64,000 nt of DNA from VYFG01 sp965221795 (lineage in GTDB: Bacteria > Pseudomonadota > Gammaproteobacteria > Arenicellales > Poriferihabitantaceae). Shown here piece after piece: positions 55,752-64,000 of this stretch. How positions within the stretch are numbered: the stretch's first letter is position 1; every line of letters starts with the position of its first letter. The notes under the pieces are model-generated. The model was not told the origin of the DNA. It ran no database searches and saw only the letters and a program-made list of their open reading frames with translations. The stretch covers positions 1-64,000 of the forward strand of contig OZ244914.1 of the NCBI GenBank assembly GCA_965221795.1, in the 5' to 3' direction. A program made the position numbers and the translations under genes.

Positions 55752-56088
55752 ATTGTATACGGATTCCGCCGTTGCGAGTTCGTCGCGCTGCTCCAGCGCC
55801 TTGATGCACACGATCCCAACGACGGCCCTCATCCGCATCGTGCTCGATAACCATGTCACCCAGCATCCGGGCCGCTTCGAGTACATGCACACGCCCAAGC
55901 ATGCCTCCTGGCTCCACCTGGTGGAAGTCTCCTTCTCCAGGATGGCGCGAACCTTCCTGCGGCATCTCCGCGTGGCATCGCTTGATCAGCTCAAGCACCG
56001 CATCCGGCAGGGAATCGACGAGATGAACGCGATGTCGGTGCCATACTAATGGCGGAAATTCGACCCACTGATGTCGGAGAGAGTGTAA
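55752..56088 (+). pseudogene. IS630-family transposase relic (C-terminal)
   Basis: An EFVALLQRLDAHDPND stretch is in one frame. The next segment, LIRIVLDNHVTQHPGRFEY then HTPKHASWLHLVEVSFSRMART and ASLDQLKHRIRQGIDEMNAMSV, is in another, and contains the second D and the E of the DDE triad. A TAA at 56047-56049 interrupts the end (WRKFDPLMSERV follows to 56088). The N-terminal two thirds are missing, and no inverted repeats were found. Dead element. Confidence 0.8.
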
Positions 56089-56323
56089 TCGAATCAATGA
56101 AACGATGTACTAGTATATTCAGATAGTTATCGCTAAATTTGAGGTTTTTCAGGGTCGGCTATATATTGCAAGATCATGATACAGGAAAATGCAATCGTTT
56201 GTTGAGATTCAGCATGCAAGCTTTTCCTTATCTGATATGCCCGTGTCGATGAACGCACTCCATCAGTTTTCCGGGTTCAACCGGAAATCAGTAATCATCC
56301 AAGCTAGAATTTGCTGGCAACCC

Positions 56324-56836
56324 CTAGTAGACGTAGGGTTTGACTGTTGCTGCAGACAGGATATAGCCGATTTCGGCCAATTCCGTGCTTGTGGGTGCCG
56401 TGTCGAACGTACCCGTGACATAGACCGGATCGAATAATTCCTCGATTTCGTAAGGCGTATGGGGGATCACAAGGACCAGTTGATTGGCCGGGGGCGGAGG
56501 AACATGGATACAGGCTCCCACATAAGGGACCAGAATAAACAAGATCACGCCGGTACCGGAATAATCAATGGGCACAACGAAACCAGGCAACCGAATGATT
56601 TTTCCATTCCAGTCCTCACGGACTCCGGTACTGAGGGGCTGCTGCCCCAGCAGAATACCAACATCATGCGACACAAACCCCTGTGGTATCGCTGGGCGTG
56701 CTGATTCGCCTGCCGGCAACAGGTCTTCCCAATCCAGTTCCAGAACGTCCTGTGCATGTAGCGACGACCCTGCCAGAACTCCAGTGAGGAAAGCACACAA
56801 GAGGTGCCGGCGGGTCCATAATGTATGCAGCACCAT
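56324..56836 (-). CDS. DUF3299 exported protein of the zinc locus
   Basis: 170 residues from ATG 56836, giving a signal peptide (LLCAFLTGVLAGSSLHAQ). DUF3299 core: WEDLLPAGE, IRLPGFVVPIDYSGTGV, VPYVGACIHVPPPPANQ. Members occur with DUF2796 proteins and FtsX-like ABC permeases, as in the Zrg system of Vibrio cholerae; a role in periplasmic zinc handling is inferred from that linkage. Confidence 0.8.
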   Translation of the reverse strand: MVLHTLWTRRHLLCAFLTGVLAGSSLHAQDVLELDWEDLLPAGESARPAIPQGFVSHDVGILLGQQPLSTGVREDWNGKIIRLPGFVVPIDYSGTGVILFILVPYVGACIHVPPPPANQLVLVIPHTPYEIEELFDPVYVTGTFDTAPTSTELAEIGYILSAATVKPYVY

Positions 56837-57017
56837 CGGTGGTGGGAGATCCGTCTCGCACATCACTTCTTGGGCCGCCCCATCCGCGACCGTCGGGGAA
56901 TGAGGGGATTTCCGCATACATCGAAAATTGCCGAGAGATGGGCACATGGGTTACCAGGGTCTGTACACTCCACTCCTTGGTAAATATCGGTAGAGAGGGA
57001 TCATGCAAGGGGATTTT

Positions 57018-58268
57018 TCAGATGCGGACGATCATACCATCCGCAAGAGAAGTCCGATAGGCCCTGAATGCCGGCACCAGGCTCACCATGGAGCCCGCCA
57101 GGATCATGGAAGCCAGCACTCCGGCTTCCAGGAGAGAGGGCATGCCAATGGGCAACCAGATACCGTATACGGCATCAATCCAGGGTCTCGCAACCCATAG
57201 CCCCAGATATAAGAAGACCGTACCCAGGACCGTACCCAAACCCGTCATCAGTACCGATTCCAGAACTAGAAGGCCAACCAGGGTCCTGGGCCTGCACCCC
57301 ATCGCACGCAAAATTGCCATCTCCCGCCTGCGCTCACTCAAACTGGACAGGGTCATCGCCATCATGCCCAGCAATGCAGTAACAATCACCATCGCTGAAA
57401 TGCCCACCAAAGCGGTTTCCGCCACGCCCACGATCTGCCAGAGTTCCTGCAGGGCAATCCCTGGCAACACCGCCAGCAACGGTTCCCCCGGGTAGGTATT
57501 GATCCAGCGCTGCAATCGGAAGATCTGCAAGGGCGATTTCACCCCTACCATGGCCGCTGTAACCGCTTTGGGAGTCAGGTCCATTTGACGGATTTGCTCT
57601 GGTGGAGTGAAGCGCCCGGGTAATCTGGTCCCTCCTTGCCAATCAACATGGATCGCTTCAATGGCTTCCATACTGACCATCACCGTACGATCGACTGGCG
57701 TGCCGGTTTTGGCGAGAATACCCGACACCCGAAACGGTTGGTCATCGTGCTCGGCAAACGAAGCCAGCCCATGCGCAACCACAATCGGTGCCCCCACCGT
57801 GTACCCCAGGGTTACGGCCACATCGGCACCGATCACCGCATCATACAAATCACCGAAAGCATGCCCTTGTGCCCATTCCAACGCCTTTCCCTGACGATAA
57901 CGGTATCGGACGAAAAACTCGTCTGAGGTACCCATCACTCGAAATTGCCGATGGCTATCACCCAGAGAAATCGGCACGATCCAATCTACTTCCGGCCGGT
58001 TGGCGATGTCTTGATAACTTTCCCACGTGATGTTGTTGGTGGCACTGCCAATCCGAAACACTGCATAAAGCAGTAACTGGACCGGTCCCGTACGGGCACC
58101 CAGGATCAGGTCCGTATCCGAAATCGTGTCCGTAAAGCTCGCCCGTGCGCCATGTCGTACTTTTTCTACCCCCAGAAACAGGACAATCGACAACGAGATG
58201 GCAAGAATGCTGACCCCAACCGTCAGCGACCTCGCCCACAATGATGCCAGAGCCAGCCGAAGGATCAT
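57018..58268 (-). CDS. FtsX/MacB-like ABC permease of a Zrg-like zinc system
   Basis: 416 residues: N-terminal membrane helix, a large periplasmic MacB-type domain (about 45-275), then three helices with SERRREMAILRAMGCRPRTL, as in LolC/MacB permeases. It overlaps its ATPase gene by 4 bases. Together with DUF2796 and DUF3299 partners it matches a Zrg-like importer; the transported species is inferred. Confidence 0.85.
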   Translation of the reverse strand: MILRLALASLWARSLTVGVSILAISLSIVLFLGVEKVRHGARASFTDTISDTDLILGARTGPVQLLLYAVFRIGSATNNITWESYQDIANRPEVDWIVPISLGDSHRQFRVMGTSDEFFVRYRYRQGKALEWAQGHAFGDLYDAVIGADVAVTLGYTVGAPIVVAHGLASFAEHDDQPFRVSGILAKTGTPVDRTVMVSMEAIEAIHVDWQGGTRLPGRFTPPEQIRQMDLTPKAVTAAMVGVKSPLQIFRLQRWINTYPGEPLLAVLPGIALQELWQIVGVAETALVGISAMVIVTALLGMMAMTLSSLSERRREMAILRAMGCRPRTLVGLLVLESVLMTGLGTVLGTVFLYLGLWVARPWIDAVYGIWLPIGMPSLLEAGVLASMILAGSMVSLVPAFRAYRTSLADGMIVRI

Positions 58269-58978
58269 AATTCCCGGATGCCCGTAGTCGCAATTTGCTC
58301 CAGCGACAACGCCCGATCAAACCGGTCTCCCAGCCTGGGATCATGACTGACCATCAGGACCGAAGTGCCAGCCTGACTGGCCTGCTGGAACAGAAGTTCA
58401 AGAAACCCTTGCTGCATACCCACATCAAGGGCGGAGGTAGGCTCATCGGCGACGATCAGTGGCGGCTGCCCAATCAGGGCACGGGCCACTGCTACCCGTT
58501 GTTGTTGTCCGACACTCAGACGGCGAGCTGGCGAACGCAGCAGGTCTTTCGACAAGTCGAGTTTTTGGCATAAACCAGCGACCGCCCCATCCAGGTCTCC
58601 GGCCCGTTTTCGTCTTACGGGAGCAAAATGCAGCGGCAAAAGAATATTGTCCAGCACTCTGGCATACGGGAGAAGATTGAATTGCTGGAAAATCAACCCA
58701 ATGGTTTCTGCCCGGAATCGGTCCCTTGCAGCCGAGCCCAATGTGCCCAAGTCGGTTCCTTCAACTTCGACCCGGCCGGATGAGACTGTGAGAATCCCGC
58801 AAATCAGCGAAAGAAGGGTGGATTTCCCGGATCCACTTGCCCCCAGAAGAAGCACCTTTTCCCCTGCCGCCAAACAGAATTGGGAGACCGCCAACCCAAA
58901 CGCCCTTTTTCCGGGCCAGTGGTACTGTACATCTTCCAGTACAATGGAGGCAGGCTCCACCTTCCCATTCGATCTCAA
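58265..58978 (-). CDS. ABC transporter ATPase of the Zrg-like system
   Basis: 237 residues. Walker A GASGSGKST, signature LSVGQQQRVAVARAL, Walker B LIVADEPTSALD; LolD/MacB type. Overlaps both neighbours by 4 bases, so the four genes form one operon. Confidence 0.9.
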   Translation of the reverse strand: MRSNGKVEPASIVLEDVQYHWPGKRAFGLAVSQFCLAAGEKVLLLGASGSGKSTLLSLICGILTVSSGRVEVEGTDLGTLGSAARDRFRAETIGLIFQQFNLLPYARVLDNILLPLHFAPVRRKRAGDLDGAVAGLCQKLDLSKDLLRSPARRLSVGQQQRVAVARALIGQPPLIVADEPTSALDVGMQQGFLELLFQQASQAGTSVLMVSHDPRLGDRFDRALSLEQIATTGIREL

Positions 58979-59631
58979 AACTTGAGGAAGGGAGCCTCTC
59001 TCTCCACTTCATACCGCATCGCTCCGGCACCATCCACAACGATCACTTCCAGTTCCCGGGCATTGGGGAAGGAAGCAAAGTACGGGAACTCCATGCGATC
59101 CATCTCGCCTTGCAGCATACAGGTCAGTGCATAGACGGCATGAAACTCGTTGTGGGAACTGGACTCTTCCGAATCGGCATACTCGTGCCCACCCTCATGG
59201 GTGTGATCATGTTCTTCCCCTCTTTCATGTTCATGCTCTTCATGTGCATGTTTCTTATGTCCATGCTTCTCATGATCATGTTCGTTTTCTCCATGCTCCA
59301 AGCCGGTCAATTCCACATCGGCTTCCTCGACCTCACATTCCGTCATCCCGGAAATCCGGAACAGTTCCATCGGGGCACCGAGTACCGCTATGGCATCATC
59401 GATGGCCGCCTGGTCCTTTTCCGATTCGGCTGGATGTTCAAAGCCGACAATGTCTGCTCCCGGCGACTCCAGTTCCATGAAAATCTTTACCCTCCCTCCG
59501 TCCGACATTCTCTCCAGAGCAATGTTCAAGTGCCCGACTCCATGTTCATGCGCACCCAGTTCACGCGGCTCCACTGCCAATGACTGAGAAATCCCGGCAA
59601 TCATCCAAAGTATCGAAAAAAGAATCTGCAT
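58975..59631 (-). CDS. DUF2796 histidine-rich zinc-binding protein (ZrgA-like)
   Basis: 218 residues: signal peptide (ends near SLAVE), DUF2796 domain with GAHEHGVGHLNIALE, and an internal histidine-rich loop (about 113-149) with HDHEKHGHKKHAHEEHEHE-type repeats, typical of zinc-binding proteins. ZrgA of Vibrio cholerae is a DUF2796 periplasmic zinc-uptake protein. First gene of the operon, which encodes ABC ATPase, permease and DUF3299 downstream. Confidence 0.88.
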   Translation of the reverse strand: MQILFSILWMIAGISQSLAVEPRELGAHEHGVGHLNIALERMSDGGRVKIFMELESPGADIVGFEHPAESEKDQAAIDDAIAVLGAPMELFRISGMTECEVEEADVELTGLEHGENEHDHEKHGHKKHAHEEHEHERGEEHDHTHEGGHEYADSEESSSHNEFHAVYALTCMLQGEMDRMEFPYFASFPNARELEVIVVDGAGAMRYEVEREAPFLKF

Positions 59632-60296
59632 AAATGGTCCTCTCAGCTAAAAACGGGCTCATTCTCCCCGACTCTATCAGGCTTGCAAGCGCTTTGTGAT
59701 CACCGGGATTCCGAGTCACAATCCTTATGGCACCTGCACAGTCCACATCTGCCTCGTACACAGAATCGTGTGCGCATTGGGTCAATTCCAAGTCCCTTGA
59801 ACCGGATGACCTGACAAGCAATCGCAACCCAAAGTGGTCCGGAACTCGTGAATATACCGAATCCGCCATCGCACTGCGGGTGGGGATGCCATTATAAGCA
59901 ACCCTGTTCACAGAACCAAGATCATCCGCTACGAAAGGTGCTGATTCCGATACCACTACTCGATACACCCAAAGGCCCGGAAATTTTGCCTTTACGTTAT
60001 CATGGAACTGCATCAAGCGAATTTCCTATCCTATACCCTGTTTGTGGACTTTCAGTCTTTGTCAAAATACGAATCGTCATCCGATATTTGTCACAATCTG
60101 TCGACGAACGACCAAATCTCCCGGCGGGGTACCGGACGGAGCGCAAGAAGCGAGTGGCCGGCAAGGGCCGGTTTCTTCACCCAACAGCAGACAACCATTG
60201 GACAAATCTCACTTACGCCTCCAGACCGCAGCACAACGAACATCTCTGATCGACCCGGCTGATTCACCAGAGGGGATTGGATCACCCGGCACAGGG
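59632..60296. other. 665-bp intergenic region, divergent promoters
   Basis: A minus-strand frame (59561-60016) lacks family resemblance and overlaps zrgA by 71 bases. A gttatcatggaac string (59996-60008) matches 10 of 13 positions of the Zur core but is far (365 bases) from the zrgA start. No other element was recognised; promoters for both divergent operons must lie here. Confidence 0.35.
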
Positions 60297-61256
60297 ATGG
60301 TCCATTTCTGCCATCCAATTTTTCGTCGATGGAAATGGATGGCACTTCGGTTTGTGCTGGTTGTGGTGACAATAACTGCGAATGCCAGTGGGATACAAGA
60401 CCCATTACCAGCGGCCGCACATGCCCTGCTACTGGACGGGGCACGGGCTGGCGATCGATTGATCGTCGTGGGTGACCGGGGACACATACTGATCTCCGAC
60501 GATGAGGCAACGAGTTGGCGTCAGGTAGACACTCCGACAAATGCCCTGCTCACCGCAATCCACATGCATGATTCGCTGCTGGGATGGGTCGTGGGCCATG
60601 ACGCCGTGATTCTGCGCACCGACGATGGCGGAGAGTCCTGGCAGTTGGTTTATCAGGCACCCCAGGAGGAGCTTCCCCTGCTGGATATCTGGTTCGCAGA
60701 TGAGCGGTCAGGGATCGCGATTGGTGCCTATGGCCACATGCTGGTTACGGGCGACGGTGGAGAAGCTTGGTCACAACATCATGTCAGTGAGGACGATTTC
60801 CATCTCAATGCCCTGGCACCGACGGCACAGGGGCGACTCTACCTGGCCGGAGAAGCGGGTCAGATATACCGATCGGATGATCATGGTCTGCATTGGCGAC
60901 CAGTCCCTACTCCCTATCATGGCTCATGGTTCGGTGCCCAGGTGCTGGGGTCGGACCGGATTGTGGTGGTGGGACTACGGGGCCATATGTTCCATTCCAC
61001 CGATGGTGGACTTACCTGGTCAGCCATCATTACGAACACAACGGCAGGACTGACCAGCATCCAGTCGTTGCCGTCGGGGGAATGGCTGGTGACGGGCCAT
61101 GAAGGGGTCCTCCTAATCGGTGATGAATCCAGTCATAACACTACTCTCACAACCTTGCCGGATCGCCGGAGTATCACGGGCGCACTGGCACTGACCGACG
61201 GCGACTGGTTGTTGATGGGTGAGTTTGGTGTGCGGCGTTGGCCCAATACGGATTGA
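60297..61256 (+). CDS. YCF48-like beta-propeller protein
   Basis: 319 residues from ATG 60297 or 60339; the second gives a neat signal peptide (MALRFVLVVVTITANASG). YCF48/BNR-type repeats (ILISDDEATSW, ILRTDDGGESW, MLVTGDGGEAW, IYRSDDHGLHW, MFHSTDGGLTW) form a propeller. Such proteins sit next to MMPL/RND exporters and DUF1302/DUF1329 genes in many gammaproteobacteria. Confidence 0.88.
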   Translation: MVHFCHPIFRRWKWMALRFVLVVVTITANASGIQDPLPAAAHALLLDGARAGDRLIVVGDRGHILISDDEATSWRQVDTPTNALLTAIHMHDSLLGWVVGHDAVILRTDDGGESWQLVYQAPQEELPLLDIWFADERSGIAIGAYGHMLVTGDGGEAWSQHHVSEDDFHLNALAPTAQGRLYLAGEAGQIYRSDDHGLHWRPVPTPYHGSWFGAQVLGSDRIVVVGLRGHMFHSTDGGLTWSAIITNTTAGLTSIQSLPSGEWLVTGHEGVLLIGDESSHNTTLTTLPDRRSITGALALTDGDWLLMGEFGVRRWPNTD

Positions 61257-61304
61257 CCTGAAATCGCCCAACAGAATATCCTTGCGATTTCTTGAGAAGG
61301 GAAC

Positions 61305-63620
61305 ATGAGTAGCGGTCTTGAGCAGGTGTTATTTAGCCAGAGACGCACAGTATTCCTGCTGTTCGGCATTGTATCGCTGGTCATGGCCTGGTCCGCTCTG
61401 CATTTGCGGGTGGACGCCGGATTCACCAAGCTGGTGCCACTGGGACATCCGTATATGACAACCTATCTGGAACATCAGGCCGAATTTGGTGGGGCGGACC
61501 GGATTGTGTTGGCCCTGACAGTCAAGGACGGCGACATTTTTACGCCGAGTTTCTTTGCAACACTTCGGCAGGCAACAGATGCCATGTTTTTCCTGCCCGG
61601 AATTGACCGGACCCAGGTGTTCTCAATCCTGACCCCCAATGTCCGATTCCTGGAGGTAGTGGAAGATGGGATCAGCGGTGGCAATGTACTGCCGGTGAAT
61701 TTTGCACCCGATGAAATCGGTTTTGCCACAATACGCAAAAATATCATCAAGGCCGGGTTGGTGGGACGCCTGGTTGCAAATGAATTCACCGGTGCGATGG
61801 TCTCCGCACGATTACAGGAGTTTCATCCGGAAACCGGTGAACGCCTGGACTATCTGGACGTGGCACGAAAACTGGAAGCCATCCGGCACAATTTGGCATC
61901 AACCTCAGATACCGGGATAGAGGTGCATATCATCGGCTTTGCCAAGATGGTGGGGGATATTGCTTCGGGGGCAGGCCAGGTGGCAATGTTTTTTGGTATC
62001 GCCTTTCTGGTGACTGCCCTGCTGATTTATGCCTATACCCGCGAATGGCATTCGACCATGGCTCTGCTTGGATGTTCCTTGCTTGCCGTGCTCTGGCAAT
62101 TGGGACTACTCAACCTGCTTGGATTCGGAATTGACCCGATGTCCATTCTGGTGCCCTTCCTGATTTTTGCTATCGGAGTCAGCCATGGAGTGCAGGTGGT
62201 CAGCGCCATGCAGAACGAGCAGTCGAGAACTGTCGATCGAATGGATGCAGTACGCAAGAGCTTTCGTCTTCTGATCCTGCCAGGCTGTGCCGCACTGGCT
62301 TCCGATGTGGTAGGGTTTGTCACCATTTCCCTGATTGATGTGCAGATCATCCGTGAAATCGCCACGGCCGCCGGGATCGGGGTTGCGGCCATTCTTTTGA
62401 CCAATCTCATCCTGTTGCCGGTACTTTTGTCTTTTGGGTCAGGAGAAAGCCTCCAGCACCCCCGACTCGAACTACCGTACCGGATACGCTCATGGCTCTC
62501 TCGGGTAGCGGAACCCAGAATGGCGGCCGTCGTCATCGGCTTCTGGACCCTGCTGGTCGGCGTGGGCGCGTGGTTTGCTACCGAGGTCCGGATTGGAGAC
62601 GAGCATCCGGGAGTGCCAGAACTCAGGCCTGATTCCGTCTACAACCGCGACGCGTGGACGATCAGTGAACATTTCCATATTGGAGTGGATGTACTCACTG
62701 TCATCGGCAAGACTCAATCGGAAGGCTGCATTGAATACGGGACGATGACGATACTGGACGATTTCGAATGGGCTATGAGCAGGGTGGAGGGGGTTCAGTC
62801 GGTTTCGGGTCTGGCTGGCACCACCAAACGTTTGCACGCTGCCTGGAACGAGGGCAACCTGAAGTGGCAGACCTTGCCCAGAAACCGTTATAGCCTGGTC
62901 CAATCGGTGTCCTCGGTACAAACCAGCAGTGGTCTGTTGAATGCCGATTGCAGTGTTATGCCTGTTTACATTTACACCTCTGACCATAAGGCGGAAACCA
63001 TCCAGCGGATAGTAGACGCGGTTCGAACGTTCGATGCCAATAACCCGGCTAGCCCTATCACCTTTCAGCTTGCCGCCGGCAACCTGGGTGTGATGGCAGC
63101 CACGAATGAAGAGGTGGCTGAATCACAGTTTGCGATCGTGGGTTATGTCTTTTCCGCTGTCATAATACTTTGCCTGGCGGCTTTCCGGTCTGTTCGGGCC
63201 GTCCTTTGTATTGTGCTACCCCTTGCCGCCGTCTCTGTACTGGCCTATGCACTAATGGCAATACTGGAAATTGGCTTGAAAATCTCCACGCTTCCGGTCG
63301 TCGCACTGGGGGTGGCGGTGGGAGTGGACTATGGGATCTATGTATATAGCCGCATGCATGGCTACCTCCGCCAAGGTATGGAATATGCCCAGGCATATCA
63401 CCGAACCCTGACCAACACGGGAACCGGCGTCATGCTTACCGGTCTGACGCTTGCAGCCGGTGTGGCCACCTGGATCTTTGCGCCGTTACAGTTTCAGGCA
63501 GATATGGGCACAATCCTGCTTTTCATGTTCCTCGTGAACATGATCGGGGCCATCGTCCTGTTGCCGGCCTTGGGGTCATGGCTATTCCGAGACGCTCATC
63601 ATTCCAGAGAGAACCAGTGA
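61305..63620 (+). CDS. MMPL/RND-superfamily exporter
   Basis: 771 residues; AAGGGA before ATG 61305. Two repeats, each with a membrane helix, large periplasmic loop and a bundle of about five helices. GIDPMSILVPFLIFAIGVSHGVQ in the first and LPVVALGVAVGVDYGIYVYSRMHG in the second are the sterol-sensing-like cores typical of HpnN/MmpL-type exporters of lipids or other hydrophobic molecules. Operon with the YCF48-like gene. Confidence 0.92.
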   Translation: MSSGLEQVLFSQRRTVFLLFGIVSLVMAWSALHLRVDAGFTKLVPLGHPYMTTYLEHQAEFGGADRIVLALTVKDGDIFTPSFFATLRQATDAMFFLPGIDRTQVFSILTPNVRFLEVVEDGISGGNVLPVNFAPDEIGFATIRKNIIKAGLVGRLVANEFTGAMVSARLQEFHPETGERLDYLDVARKLEAIRHNLASTSDTGIEVHIIGFAKMVGDIASGAGQVAMFFGIAFLVTALLIYAYTREWHSTMALLGCSLLAVLWQLGLLNLLGFGIDPMSILVPFLIFAIGVSHGVQVVSAMQNEQSRTVDRMDAVRKSFRLLILPGCAALASDVVGFVTISLIDVQIIREIATAAGIGVAAILLTNLILLPVLLSFGSGESLQHPRLELPYRIRSWLSRVAEPRMAAVVIGFWTLLVGVGAWFATEVRIGDEHPGVPELRPDSVYNRDAWTISEHFHIGVDVLTVIGKTQSEGCIEYGTMTILDDFEWAMSRVEGVQSVSGLAGTTKRLHAAWNEGNLKWQTLPRNRYSLVQSVSSVQTSSGLLNADCSVMPVYIYTSDHKAETIQRIVDAVRTFDANNPASPITFQLAAGNLGVMAATNEEVAESQFAIVGYVFSAVIILCLAAFRSVRAVLCIVLPLAAVSVLAYALMAILEIGLKISTLPVVALGVAVGVDYGIYVYSRMHGYLRQGMEYAQAYHRTLTNTGTGVMLTGLTLAAGVATWIFAPLQFQADMGTILLFMFLVNMIGAIVLLPALGSWLFRDAHHSRENQ

Positions 63621-63655
63621 TCGAGGCCATTGCCATTGACTGGTCGACCTGCTCC

Positions 63656-63672
63656 CGGTGCCTCCAGCACCG
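63656..63672. terminator. Weak hairpin between convergent genes
   Basis: cggtgc-ctcca-gcaccg stem-loop between the MMPL and DUF1329 stops. No T-run follows on either strand, so termination is uncertain. Confidence 0.3.
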
Positions 63673-63684
63673 CTCTGAACCGTG

Positions 63685-64000
63685 TTAGCGGCCCTCGCGT
63701 CGCAAGGCAGCCGGAGTGAAATCTCTCGATTGCAGATCGCTGTCCCAGATACACATCGGGTACTCGTTATCCAGGCCATAGACCAGATAGCGCCCGGCCT
63801 GCATGTCGGTATGTATCTCCAGCGTCGGCCAGACCAGCGGCATCTCATAATAATTGATCACATGTGCTTCTGACAACCGCCAGAATTCGTCCCGGGTGTC
63901 ATAGAGATCGACCATCAGAATCTGCCAGGAATCCTCATCAATGTAGAAGGTTCGTCGTTTGTAGATATGGGATGTGTTGTCCTTCAGATTCGCTTCCACG
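63685..64000 (-). CDS. DUF1329 protein, C-terminal part (cut by window end)
   Basis: At least 104 C-terminal residues. It has the DUF1329 pattern YKRRTFYIDEDSWQILMVDLYDTRDEFWR and the terminal DLQSRDFTPAALRREGR. DUF1329 proteins are periplasmic or outer-membrane LolB-like proteins found with DUF1302 porins, YCF48 propellers and MMPL exporters. Here it faces that pair. The 5' part is outside the window. Confidence 0.85.
   Translation of the reverse strand, partial: VEANLKDNTSHIYKRRTFYIDEDSWQILMVDLYDTRDEFWRLSEAHVINYYEMPLVWPTLEIHTDMQAGRYLVYGLDNEYPMCIWDSDLQSRDFTPAALRREGR

Noticed and set aside
55156..56049. Plus-strand frame of almost 300 codons ending in the transposase
   Set aside because: Its first two thirds are antisense to the GC-rich ATPase; only the last 90 codons match IS630. 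Recorded as a relic instead.
59996..60008. Zur-like string gttatcatggaac
   Set aside because: 10 of 13 matches but 365 bases from the zrgA start and without promoter context; kept only as a note.
59561..60016. Minus-strand 151-codon frame overlapping the start of the DUF2796 gene
   Set aside because: No family motif, no ribosome site, and overlaps a well-supported gene by 71 bases.

Overview
The window reads as the chromosome of a gammaproteobacterium of moderate GC. Evidence: zipA next to ligA and smc, an mla phospholipid-transport operon, a surA-lptD block, ubiK, the dacA-ybeD-lipB and rlpA-mltB-rodA-mrdA envelope cluster, mreBCD, and gatCAB for indirect aminoacylation. No rRNA or tRNA gene was recognised. 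No marker fixes the genus.

Layout. 1-1.3 kb: 3' part of trxB and an Smr-domain gene. 1.3-15.1 kb, mostly minus strand: c-type cytochrome, ammonium transporter, AlkB-like dioxygenase, D-lactate/glycolate-type dehydrogenase, glutaredoxin-like protein, ligA, zipA, smc, lgt, trmB. 15.4-16.7 kb: a lone Rieske oxygenase. 16.7-24 kb is accessory DNA: a single CRISPR-repeat-like sequence, a decayed small membrane-protein gene, a complete IS1595-family transposon (18086-20692, 25-bp terminal inverted repeats and a perfect 8-bp target duplication) carrying a broken methyltransferase-HNH gene, the DUF4143 ATPase gene it interrupted, a monooxygenase relic, a RelE/NadS-type toxin-antitoxin pair and a pterin dehydratase. 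24-27.9 kb: grxD-ibaG-mlaBCDEF. 28.2-32.6 kb: a probable zinc-limitation operon (COG0523 GTPase, DUF1636, a frameshifted second COG0523 GTPase, WD40 protein). 33.2-35.0 kb: a two-gene OLD-like ATPase plus Toprim/DUF3226 module, a defence candidate. 35.3-54.2 kb: envelope, cell-shape and housekeeping genes. 54.5-56.1 kb: a GC-rich ATPase gene beside an IS630 transposase relic. 56.3-59.6 kb: a Zrg-like zinc locus (histidine-rich DUF2796 protein, ABC ATPase, FtsX-like permease, DUF3299). 60.3-64 kb: YCF48-like propeller, MMPL/RND exporter and a convergent DUF1329 gene cut by the window end.

How the genes work together. Two separate loci point to zinc homeostasis: Zrg-like import, and COG0523 metallochaperone-type GTPases. 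MreBCD, PBP2, RodA, MltB, RlpA and DacA form a peptidoglycan elongation and remodelling block; Mla, SurA and LptD maintain the outer membrane. The most unusual items are the transposon with its MTase-HNH passenger, which also rewrote the C-terminus of the interrupted host gene, and the ATPase-Toprim pair.
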